From an uncultured Kiritimatiellota bacterium (GTDB taxonomy: Bacteria; Verrucomicrobiota; Kiritimatiellia; RFP12; UBA1067): 23,431 nt of DNA. This document shows positions 7,193 through 13,767 of this stretch, one piece after another. The translations under genes were made by a program, and so were the position numbers. Every line of letters starts with the position of its first letter. Position 1 is the first letter of the stretch. The stretch lies in assembly GCA_934635045.1 (NCBI GenBank), contig CAKTZA010000061.1, forward strand, positions 1 through 23,431. The letters are read 5' to 3'. The notes beneath the pieces are model-generated. The model ran no database searches. It was not told where the DNA came from and saw nothing but the letters and a program-made list of their open reading frames with translations.

Positions 7193-8350
7193 TCAGTGGA
7201 TGTTGCCGCGTGAGGGATGCGACTTCTCCTTCGGCTTCTCCAGCTTCAGGAACGTCGCGAACTTCAGGGCCTCCGCCGGGATCTCGTCGCCCGTCGTGTC
7301 GGGCATCTCCGAGAGGTCGGGCGCGTCGGCGTGCGTGTGGTGGAACTTCGTCTTCGGGTTGACGCACGCGCGCAGCGCGTCCTTGAAGGCGTCCAGCCCC
7401 TCGCGCGTCGCGCACGAGATGCCGATCGGCTCGACGCCCGTCTCCTGCACGAAACGCGACAGGTTCGCCTGCGCGGCCTCCGTGTCGAGCTTGTTCGCGA
7501 CGACGAGGAACGGACGCTCCGCAAGCTCGACCGAATATTCCTCAATCTCTCGCTTGAGGACTTCGTAGTCCGTCCACGGCTCGCGGTTGTCCGTCCCCGC
7601 CAGGTCGATCACGTAGACGAGCACCTTCGAGCGCTCCAGGTGCTTCAGGAACGCGAGGCCGAGGCCGACGCCCTTCGCCGCGCCCTCGATGATGCCGGGC
7701 ACGTCCGCCATGCGCACCTTCGCGTAGTCGTCGTAGACGACCGTGCCGACGATCGGGTTCAGCGTCGTGAACGGATAGGACGCGATCTTCGGCGTCGCCG
7801 CCGAGAGCGCCGCAAGGAGCGAGCTCTTGCCCGCGTTCGGGAAGCCGAGCAGCCCCGCGTCCGCAATCGACTTCAGCTCCAGCCTGAGCCGCCGCTCCTC
7901 GCACGGGCCGCCGGGCGTGTGCTCGGTCGGCGCCTGGTTGACGGAGCTCTTGAAGTGGACGTTCCCGAAGCCGCCCGCGCCGCCCTTCGCGACGATGACG
8001 CGCTGGCCGGGCTCGGTGATGTCGGCGACGAGCTCGCCCGTCTCGGCGTCGTAGACCTCGGTGCCGAGCGGCACGGGGACGACGAGGTCCCTGCCGCGCT
8101 TGCCGAACATCTTCTGGCCCTGTCCGGGCGCGCCGTCCTGCGCGTAGCACTTCGGGTCGTAGTAGAGGGAGAGGAGCGAGTTGACGTGCTCGGACGCCGC
8201 GAAGACGACGTCGCCGCCGCGCCCGCCGTCGCCGCCGTCCGGCCCGCCGAACGCGACCAGCGCCTCGCGGCGCATGGACGTCTTCCCGTCGCCGCCCTTG
8301 CCGGAGCGGACGAGCACCTCAACCTGGTCGATAAAAGTCTTCGCCTTCAT
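7193..8350 (-). CDS. obg: Obg/CgtA GTPase, 50S assembly factor
   Basis: This 385-aa GTPase acts in late 50S ribosome assembly and the stringent response. The N-terminal glycine-rich Obg fold is at residues 1-160 (GGDG at 19-22, GGPDGGDGGRGGDV at 35-48, KGGAGGFGN at 122-130). The G domain follows: G1 GFPNAGKS (169-176), G2 FTTL (194-197), G3 DVPG (216-219), G4 NKLD (286-289) and G5 SCA. A short tail of about 45 residues ends the protein. The ATG at 8350 lies about 12 nt downstream of a perfect TATAAT. The bases between are TTCCTCTT, the opposite of a Shine-Dalgarno, so the mRNA is probably leaderless or nearly so. The usual rplU/rpmA neighbours are absent. Confidence 0.96.
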   Translation of the reverse strand: MKAKTFIDQVEVLVRSGKGGDGKTSMRREALVAFGGPDGGDGGRGGDVVFAASEHVNSLLSLYYDPKCYAQDGAPGQGQKMFGKRGRDLVVPVPLGTEVYDAETGELVADITEPGQRVIVAKGGAGGFGNVHFKSSVNQAPTEHTPGGPCEERRLRLELKSIADAGLLGFPNAGKSSLLAALSAATPKIASYPFTTLNPIVGTVVYDDYAKVRMADVPGIIEGAAKGVGLGLAFLKHLERSKVLVYVIDLAGTDNREPWTDYEVLKREIEEYSVELAERPFLVVANKLDTEAAQANLSRFVQETGVEPIGISCATREGLDAFKDALRACVNPKTKFHHTHADAPDLSEMPDTTGDEIPAEALKFATFLKLEKPKEKSHPSRGNIH

Positions 8351-8361
8351 AAGAGGAACGT

Positions 8362-8370
8362 ATTATATCA
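8362..8370 (-). promoter_or_regulatory. Extended -10 promoter of obg
   Basis: The minus strand reads TGATATAATACG, with the last T of TATAAT only 11 nt from the obg start codon. A start site 6-8 nt downstream of the -10 gives a 5' leader of about 4-6 nt. It is divergent from the tRNA-Asn promoter 21 nt away. Confidence 0.65.
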
Positions 8371-8387
8371 AAATTTTCAGCCCCCAC

Positions 8388-8417
8388 TTGCACATACGGC
8401 GAAGATTATGATATACT
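8388..8417 (+). promoter_or_regulatory. Sigma-70-type promoter of tRNA-Asn and the two-component genes
   Basis: TTGCAC (8388-8393), an 18-nt spacer and TATACT (8412-8417) form a good housekeeping promoter, with TG at 8409-8410 adding an extended -10. Transcription would start near 8424, about 25 nt before the tRNA. No terminator separates the tRNA from the kinase gene, so the promoter probably serves both. Confidence 0.7.
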
Positions 8418-8448
8418 ACGCGCCATTGAACGTTAGTTCAGTCTCTGT

Positions 8449-8523
8449 TCGGGCGTGGCGCAGTGGTAGCGCAGTTGACTGTTAATCAATTGGTCGCTGG
8501 TTCGAATCCAGCCGCCCGAGCCA
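8449..8523 (+). tRNA. tRNA-Asn (anticodon GTT)
   Basis: The cloverleaf folds completely. The 7-bp acceptor TCGGGCG pairs with CGCCCGA, and the D arm is GCGC-AGTGGTA-GCGC. The anticodon stem GTTGA/TCAAT (one G-U pair) encloses CTGTTAA with anticodon GTT. The T arm is GCTGG-TTCGAAT-CCAGC, followed by discriminator G. The 3' CCA is encoded (8521-8523). The next gene begins 10 nt later. Confidence 0.97.
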
Positions 8524-8533
8524 ATTCTACGGT

Positions 8534-10612
8534 ATGCACGTCGGTCTTCTCTCTGCCCTTCTTGCGACGGTTCTGTCGGTTGCCGAGACGCAACGCTTTG
8601 CCGATGCGGATTACAATGGCCGCGTCTTTGACCTGTCCGGGCGTGTCGTCTATCTCCCCGGCCAGCAGAGCATCATCCTCGACGACGGAACCGGGCGGAC
8701 GGTCGTCTACGGTCTGTCGGAGGAGCTGGCCCAAAGCCTGACGCCCGGCAGCCGCGTCACGGTGCGCGTCCAGACGATTGTCAACGACAACGGCAAAAAC
8801 TGCCTCTGGTGTCGCGGCCTCGCCGTCCACGCCCCCGGCGACGGACAGGTCACCGTCGACGACGACGTCCGTGCCGCCGACATCTTCCAAGGCCGCCACG
8901 ACCTGCGGTTCGTCCGCTTCGACGGCATCCTGACCGACTTTCACGAGGACGAGATCGAGGCCGGGAACCTGATTCTCTTCCTCTATGCGGACGGCGAGAT
9001 CGTCCCCGTCTACACCGACCTGCGCGAACCCCTCCGTTCGCGCCGCAACGAACTGCTCGGCTCGACCCTGCGCGTCACGGGCCTCGTGATGCCGTCCGCC
9101 GGCGGCTGGCGCACCTTTCAGGGGCGGATGATCGCCGTCTGCGGCGCCGCGAGCCGCATCGACGTCCGCCCGCCGTCGCCGAGCGATCCCTTCGACGCGC
9201 CGCGGCTGGAGAAACTTCACCATCTCGACCCGCGCGAGATCGCCCACCTGCCGCAGCTTTCCGCCGCCGGGCGCGTCGCCGCCCTCGGACGTGACGGCGT
9301 CATCTTCGTCCAGACCGGAAACAGGCGGCACGGGAAGACGATCGCCGCGGCGCTGGCCGAGGGCGAGCCCCTTCCGCCCATCGGCGAAGACGTGCGCCTC
9401 GTCGGCTTCCCCGAGACGGACCTCTTCAACATCAGCCTGCGCAGCGTCCGCTGGCGCGCCGAGCCCCTGTCCGAAGCCCTGCCCGTGAACGAGCCCGTCG
9501 CCGTCACGGCCGGCGAGCTCTTCTCGGACGCGAACGGGCGTCCGCGCATCGGCGCGAACCTCCACGGCCGTCTCGTGACGATCCAGGGGCTCGTGCGCGC
9601 CCTCCCGACCGCGCCTGCGGACACGCTCCGCCTCGCCTGCGACGGCTCCGACATCGTCATCGACGCACGGCCCCTCGGCCCGGCGGCGGAAACGCTCGCC
9701 CTCGGCAGCCGCGTCGCCCTGACCGGCCTCTGCATCTTGGAAACCGACGTCTGGGCGCCCAACCGCCCCTTCCCGAAGGTGCGCGGGCTGTCGATCCTGC
9801 CCCGTTCACCCGCCGATGTCGTCGTCCTCGCCCACCCGCCCTGGTGGACGTCCGGGCGGCTCTTCGCCCTCGCCGCCGCGCTGCTCTCCCTCATTGCCGT
9901 CGGCGTGCTCTACATCCGCACGCTCAACCGGGACATCTCACACCAGAACCTCCTGCTGACCAAGGAGCAGCGCGCCCATGTCGAGGCGGAACTTCGCATC
10001 GACGAGCGCACGCGCCTCGCGATCGAGCTGCATGACGCCCTCTCGCAGACGCTGACCGGCGTCGCCTTTCAGATCGATGCGGCGGAAAAGGCCCGGCAGA
10101 AGGCCCCGGCGCAGGTCGGCCGCTTCCTCGCCGTCGCGCGGCAGACACTCTCCAGCTGCCGCGAAGAGCTGCGCAACTGCCTGTGGGACCTGCACAACGA
10201 CGTGCTGGAGACCGTCGACACCGAGGAGGCAATCCGCTCGACGATCGACCCCCACACGTCCGAGGCCGACGTCACGCTCGACTTCAAGGTGCCGCGCGCG
10301 CAGCTCTCCGACACGACCTTCCACGCCGTCCTCCGCATCGTCCGCGAACTCGTCGTCAACGCCCTGCGCCACGGCGCGGCGAAACGTCTCGCGATTCGCG
10401 GGCGCCTTGGCGACGAACGGCTCGCCTTCTCGGTTTCGGACGACGGATGCGGCTTCGACCCCGCGTCACGCCCGTCCGTCGCCGAGGGCCACTTCGGCCT
10501 GCACGGCATCGCCGAACGGCTCGCCCGGCTCGGCGGACGGATGTCGATCCGAAGCGCGCCCGGACAGGGCACAACCGTCACCATCACGCTCGAAAACGGG
10601 ATTACGACATGA
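8534..10612 (+). CDS. NarL-family sensor histidine kinase with large periplasmic sensor region
   Basis: This 692-aa protein has an N-terminal signal segment (residues 1-17), an extracytoplasmic part of about 420 residues, one transmembrane helix (443-461) and a cytoplasmic kinase. The ectodomain appears built from repeated OB-fold-like beta units: pattern '...GRVVYLPG...ILDDGTGRTVVYG...PGSRVTVRV', with similar units near 125-205, 243-310 and 343-425. The kinase is HisKA_3 type, with phospho-acceptor H500 in ELHDALSQ. The HATPase part shows N609 (RELVVNALRHG), DDGCGFD (636-642), GLHGIAERL and GQGTT. The ATG lies 10 nt after the tRNA CCA end with no Shine-Dalgarno. It overlaps the regulator gene by ATGA. 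The ligand is unknown; OB-like folds suggest carbohydrate or small-molecule sensing but this is inference. Confidence 0.9.
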   Translation: MHVGLLSALLATVLSVAETQRFADADYNGRVFDLSGRVVYLPGQQSIILDDGTGRTVVYGLSEELAQSLTPGSRVTVRVQTIVNDNGKNCLWCRGLAVHAPGDGQVTVDDDVRAADIFQGRHDLRFVRFDGILTDFHEDEIEAGNLILFLYADGEIVPVYTDLREPLRSRRNELLGSTLRVTGLVMPSAGGWRTFQGRMIAVCGAASRIDVRPPSPSDPFDAPRLEKLHHLDPREIAHLPQLSAAGRVAALGRDGVIFVQTGNRRHGKTIAAALAEGEPLPPIGEDVRLVGFPETDLFNISLRSVRWRAEPLSEALPVNEPVAVTAGELFSDANGRPRIGANLHGRLVTIQGLVRALPTAPADTLRLACDGSDIVIDARPLGPAAETLALGSRVALTGLCILETDVWAPNRPFPKVRGLSILPRSPADVVVLAHPPWWTSGRLFALAAALLSLIAVGVLYIRTLNRDISHQNLLLTKEQRAHVEAELRIDERTRLAIELHDALSQTLTGVAFQIDAAEKARQKAPAQVGRFLAVARQTLSSCREELRNCLWDLHNDVLETVDTEEAIRSTIDPHTSEADVTLDFKVPRAQLSDTTFHAVLRIVRELVVNALRHGAAKRLAIRGRLGDERLAFSVSDDGCGFDPASRPSVAEGHFGLHGIAERLARLGGRMSIRSAPGQGTTVTITLENGITT

Positions 10613-11232
10613 AAGGGACTATCAGGGTTCTCCTCGCCGATGACCATGCGGTCGTCCGCGCCGGGCTTTCCGCCATCCTCGGCTTCGAGGACGGACTGGA
10701 GGTCGTCGGCGAGGCGGCGGACGGCCTTCAGGCCGTGCGAAAGGCCATCGCGCTCAAGCCGGACGTCATCGTCATGGACCTCATGATGCCCGTCCTCAAC
10801 GGCGCCGAGGCCACCGCGCGAATCGCCGCCGCCGCACCGCACGCGAACGTGCTGATCCTCACGTCCTACGGCTCGGCGGACGACATCGGGCGCGCGCTCG
10901 ACGCCGGTGCGCGCGGCGCCGTCATCAAGACCATCTCGAACGAGGCGCTCGCCGACGCCATCCGGAAGGTCGCCGACGGACAGGTCTGCGTCGATCCCGA
11001 AATCAGCAAGATGCTCAAGAGCGAACCGCCGGTTCCCGAACTGACGGAGCGCCAGCGCGACATCCTCCTGTCCGCCGCGCGCGGGCTCACCAACGAGGAG
11101 ATCGCCCGCCAGTTCGGCATCACCGCCAGCGCCGTCAAGCAGCACCTGTCGTCCGTCTTCGCCAAGCTCGGCGTCGCCAACCGCGCCGAAGCCGTCTCCT
11201 ACGCCCTGCGCAAGCAGCTGCTCAAGGCATAG
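10609..11232 (+). CDS. NarL/FixJ-family response regulator
   Basis: This 207-aa protein has an N-terminal receiver domain (residues 4-120) and a C-terminal LuxR-type helix-turn-helix (about 145-200). Receiver residues are D11/D12 (acidic pocket), phospho-acceptor D57 (VMDLMMP), T85 and K107. The HTH segment includes LTERQRDILLSAARG and NRAEAVSYA. The ATG overlaps the kinase stop codon (ATGA at 10609-10612), so the pair is translationally coupled and surely cognate. Its targets cannot be read from this sequence, and the convergent neighbour efp is unlikely to be one. Confidence 0.93.
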   Translation: MKGTIRVLLADDHAVVRAGLSAILGFEDGLEVVGEAADGLQAVRKAIALKPDVIVMDLMMPVLNGAEATARIAAAAPHANVLILTSYGSADDIGRALDAGARGAVIKTISNEALADAIRKVADGQVCVDPEISKMLKSEPPVPELTERQRDILLSAARGLTNEEIARQFGITASAVKQHLSSVFAKLGVANRAEAVSYALRKQLLKA

Positions 11233-11235
11233 GAC

Positions 11236-11271
11236 AAAAGCAAAACCGCCCTCGCCAACGCAAGGACGGTT
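11236..11271 (-). terminator. Intrinsic terminator of efp, possibly bidirectional
   Basis: A 9-bp stem with one mismatch (AACCGTCCT / AGGGCGGTT on the minus strand) and a 10-nt loop is followed on the minus strand by TTGCTTTTG. It starts 28 nt after the efp stop. On + the same stem lies 11 nt after the response regulator stop but lacks a T-run, so it is a weaker terminator in that direction. Confidence 0.65.
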
Positions 11272-11298
11272 CGCGACGACGATGCGCCGATCGACGAC

Positions 11299-11874
11299 TT
11301 ACTTCGTCGACGTGCGGTCGTTGTACTCGCCGGTCTCGGTGTTGATGCGGATGACGTCGCCCTCGTTGATGAAGAGCGGCACCGCGAGCTGGTAGCCGCC
11401 TTCGACGGTCGCCGGCTTCGTCACCTTGCCCGAGGCCGTGTTGCCCTTCACGCCCGGCTCGACCTTGATCACCTTGCGCTCGACGAGCTGCGGGAGATCC
11501 ACGCCGATCACCTTGTCGTTGAAGAACAGGGCCTTGACCTCCATCTCGTCCATCAGGAAGTACTTCTTGTCGCCCATGACGTCGTAGGAAACGCGAATCT
11601 CCTCGAAGTTCTCGTCCGTGAAGACGAAAGCCTGGCCGTCGTCGTACGAGTACGTGACGGACATCTGAAGGAGTTCCGGCTTCTCGAACTTGTCGCCCGA
11701 ACGGTAGCTCTTGGTCATGCCGCCGCCGGTCATCATGTTGCGGAGCTTGCAGTTGTAGATCGCCTGCCCCTTGCCCGGCTTCGAGAAGTCGAATTCCGTG
11801 ATTTCCCAGGGCTCGCCGTCAATCAAGAGCTTCACGCCCTTGTGCAGTTCACCCGCTCCGATTACTTCACCCAT
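11299..11874 (-). CDS. efp: Translation elongation factor P
   Basis: This 191-aa protein has the three-domain EF-P layout and normal length. EF-P binds the ribosome between the P and E sites and relieves stalling at polyproline. The modifiable loop reads SKPGKGQA with K35 at the tip, as in E. coli EF-P, whose equivalent lysine is beta-lysylated by EpmA. The segment PGVKGNTAS (residues 142-150) and the C-terminal PLFINEGDVIRINTETGEY are the family signature. GGAGG lies 8 nt before the ATG. It follows the 29-codon ribosomal protein gene by 41 nt, so both are probably translated from a hisG-started transcript or from an unseen internal promoter. No epmA/epmB is in the window. Confidence 0.96.
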   Translation of the reverse strand: MGEVIGAGELHKGVKLLIDGEPWEITEFDFSKPGKGQAIYNCKLRNMMTGGGMTKSYRSGDKFEKPELLQMSVTYSYDDGQAFVFTDENFEEIRVSYDVMGDKKYFLMDEMEVKALFFNDKVIGVDLPQLVERKVIKVEPGVKGNTASGKVTKPATVEGGYQLAVPLFINEGDVIRINTETGEYNDRTSTK

Positions 11875-11915
11875 CTATGTGCCTCCGATGTGACGGATCC
11901 GGCGCTTACCGGAAA

Positions 11916-12005
11916 TTATTTCGTTTTATGCCGCTGCGCCTTCATGCGCTTGTCGTATTTGTGCTTCGACATTTTTTTCCGGCGTTTCTTCTTGATGCTT
12001 CCCAT
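11916..12005 (-). CDS. 29-aa bS22/AURKAIP1-COX24-type ribosomal protein
   Basis: This very short, extremely basic protein begins MGSIKKKRRKKMSKHKYDK and ends RHKTK. It matches the pattern of the AURKAIP1/COX24 domain family (mitochondrial mS38; mycobacterial bS22), whose members begin MGS(V/I)xKKRRKRMSKKKHRK. In mycobacteria the protein sits on the small ribosomal subunit near the decoding centre. 13 of 29 residues are Lys or Arg. AAAGGAG lies 9 nt before the ATG, an excellent ribosome site that supports the start. It lies just upstream of efp, giving a translation-themed pair. It is easy to miss because it is below most gene-caller length limits. Confidence 0.88.
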   Translation of the reverse strand: MGSIKKKRRKKMSKHKYDKRMKAQRHKTK

Positions 12006-12063
12006 TTCTGGTTTCTCCTTTCTGATTGTGTTGGAATTGAAAACTTAAATCTCTACTTCGCAA

Positions 12064-12119
12064 ATTCGACCATTCGATCATTCGCCAATTCGATCATTCG
12101 CCAATTCGATTATTCGATT
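12064..12119. repeat. Seven tandem 8-bp repeats (ATTCGNNN)
   Basis: Seven consecutive octamers start with ATTCG: ATTCGACC, ATTCGATC, ATTCGCCA, ATTCGATC, ATTCGCCA, ATTCGATT, ATTCGATT. A truncated ATT follows. The array fills the spacer between the hisG stop (12123-12125) and the 29-codon gene (start 12005) and ends 3 nt from the hisG stop. It is not self-complementary enough to form a strong hairpin. Confidence 0.9.
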
Positions 12120-12122
12120 ATT

Positions 12123-12992
12123 TCAGAAAATGATCTTGTTGAGCGGCAGCTCGATGATGCCCGTCGCGCCGTTCGCCTTGAGCGCGGGGATGAGGTCGCG
12201 CACCTGGCGCTCCTCGACGACGCTCTCGACGGCGTACCAGCCGGAGTCGTTGAGCTTGTTCACCGTCGGCGCGTGCAGGGCCGGCATGACCTTCACGATC
12301 TTCGCGAGCGTCTCCTCCGGCGCGTTGCACTTCAGGAGCACGCGGCGCTGGGCCTCCAGCGCGCCGATGAGCAGCATCTTGAGCTGTTCGAGCTTCGCGC
12401 GCTTCGCCTTGTTCTTCCACGACGCCTTGTTCGCGATGAAGCGGGTCGTCGAGGTGAGGATCGTGTCGACGATGCGCAGGTTGTTCGCGCGGAGCGACGA
12501 CCCCGTCTCGGTCAGGTCGACGATCGCGTCGACGAGCTCGGGGGCCTTCACCTCCGTCGCGCCCCAGCTGAACTCGACGTCGGCCTTGACGCCGTGCTTC
12601 TTCAGGTAGCGCTTCACGAGGCCCATCGCCTCGGTCGAGATGCGCTTGCCCTGAAGGTCCTTCACCGACTTGATCTTCGAGTCGTTCGGCACGGCAATCA
12701 CCCAGCGGACGGGGTTCGACGTCGCCTTCGAGTAGTTCAGCTCGCAGATCTCCTGCACGTCGCTGCCGTTCTCGTAGATCCAGTCGTAGCCGCAGATGCC
12801 CGCGTCAATCTTGCCGAGCTCGACATAGCGGCTCATCTCCTGCGGACGCAGGAGGCGGCACTTGATCTCCTCGTCGTCAATCGACGGGTAGTAGCTGCGG
12901 CTGGAGCATGACACGTTGAAGCCCGCGCGCTTGAACAGCGCGAAGGTCGATTCCTGCAAACTGCCTTTCGGCAAGCCTAATACGATCGCCAT
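12123..12992 (-). CDS. hisG: ATP phosphoribosyltransferase, long form
   Basis: This 289-aa enzyme catalyses the first step of histidine synthesis, ATP + PRPP to phosphoribosyl-ATP. It begins MAIVLGLPKGSLQ; the PRPP-binding loop is DLTETGSSLRAN (residues 159-170). Residues beyond about 215 form the C-terminal regulatory domain (…VMPALHAPTVNKL…), so it is the long HisG_L type that works without HisZ and is usually feedback-inhibited by histidine. I chose the ATG at 12992, which has an AAGGAAGAAGAAG tract directly upstream and the known N-terminus of the family. An in-frame start at 13100 would put the promoter inside the gene. No other his genes are adjacent. Confidence 0.95.
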   Translation of the reverse strand: MAIVLGLPKGSLQESTFALFKRAGFNVSCSSRSYYPSIDDEEIKCRLLRPQEMSRYVELGKIDAGICGYDWIYENGSDVQEICELNYSKATSNPVRWVIAVPNDSKIKSVKDLQGKRISTEAMGLVKRYLKKHGVKADVEFSWGATEVKAPELVDAIVDLTETGSSLRANNLRIVDTILTSTTRFIANKASWKNKAKRAKLEQLKMLLIGALEAQRRVLLKCNAPEETLAKIVKVMPALHAPTVNKLNDSGWYAVESVVEERQVRDLIPALKANGATGIIELPLNKIIF

Positions 12993-13025
12993 GAAACTTC
13001 TTCTTCCTTGGTGAAAAGTTCGCGC

Positions 13026-13034
13026 ATTATACCA
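13026..13034 (-). promoter_or_regulatory. Extended -10 promoter of hisG
   Basis: The minus strand reads TGGTATAATGCG, with the start expected near 13019 and a leader of about 27 nt containing AAGGAAGAAG. It is the same type of element as at 4446, 7171 and 8362. No -35 match is evident. Confidence 0.65.
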
Positions 13035-13118
13035 TAAAATGCCGTCTTCTGTCCACTTGGCCGCCAACCGCGCCCGTTCGCGCGGACGAATCGCCCGCAA
13101 AATCCCGTTCGCTGCGCA

Positions 13119-13763
13119 TCAGGGAAGGTCAAATCGGCCCTTCTGCCAGACCAGCCGAAGCGACGGGCGCGTCAGAACCTCCGCTTCCGGGACCGCCTCG
13201 GCGCCTGTGGGCTTCTGCAGCACAAGACCAGAAGCCAGGATCCGCCGCCCTTCGCTCTTGACGAGCCGTGCGGTCAAGACTGGCTCCAGCGTCGTCCCCC
13301 GCATGCGGTTGAGCGTGAAATCGCGAATTCGGAAACCAGCCAGACGCGGCAGGGCTCGGCCCAAGGCCCGGCCCAGAAGCGGCTCAAGTTCCGCCACACG
13401 CCTACGCAGCGCCGAGGCCGCAGTCGCCGAGGACGCCGAAGCCGTCGGGGGCGCGGCGTCCGATGCCGCCACGTCATCCGGCAGGTTGACGACCAGTCCG
13501 CCGATCTCAAGCGTGCGAAACGCGCCGAGCGAGAAAGGCCCCATCTTCAGCTTTCCAAGACGACAGGTCGCACAGGTCGCGCGCGGGAACGGCTCGCGTG
13601 GCAACCAATACGAGAAGCCCTCGGCGACCGTGCCCGAGAGGGGCTTGTAGCCGCCGACGGACCTCGGCGCGTCCTTCCGAATGCCCAGGACGCCGCAAGA
13701 GACGAACCCCACCACGGACAGAAAAGCGCCCGTGACAAGGAGGATGCGTCCCGTGGACATCAT
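13119..13763 (-). CDS. Hypothetical membrane-anchored protein (214 aa)
   Basis: I do not recognise this family. The N-terminus (MMSTGRILLVTGAFLSVVGFVSCGVLG) is one hydrophobic segment that could be a membrane anchor or an uncleaved signal; FVSC is a poor lipobox. A periplasmic part follows, with a C-A-T-C pair near residue 64, a beta-rich stretch (MGPFSLGAF, LEIGGLVVNLP), an Ala/Ser-rich linker (about 98-115) and a second region (…IRDFTLNRM…). The alternating-strand pattern is faintly like AsmA/TamB-type envelope proteins, but this is weak. The ATG follows the stop of the upstream 924-aa gene by 4 nt, with AGGTAGG as ribosome site. The two are therefore co-expressed and may work together at the cell envelope. 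A second ATG at 13760 is an equally possible start. Confidence 0.7.
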   Translation of the reverse strand: MMSTGRILLVTGAFLSVVGFVSCGVLGIRKDAPRSVGGYKPLSGTVAEGFSYWLPREPFPRATCATCRLGKLKMGPFSLGAFRTLEIGGLVVNLPDDVAASDAAPPTASASSATAASALRRRVAELEPLLGRALGRALPRLAGFRIRDFTLNRMRGTTLEPVLTARLVKSEGRRILASGLVLQKPTGAEAVPEAEVLTRPSLRLVWQKGRFDLP

Positions 13764-13767
13764 GCGC

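Noticed and set aside
12064..12119. CRISPR array
   Set aside because: The unit is only 8 bp with no spacers of CRISPR length; it is a plain tandem repeat.
12993..13100. Extended N-terminus of hisG to 13100
   Set aside because: It would cover the promoter at 13026-13034 and add residues absent from HisG, which begins right at MAIVLGLPKG.
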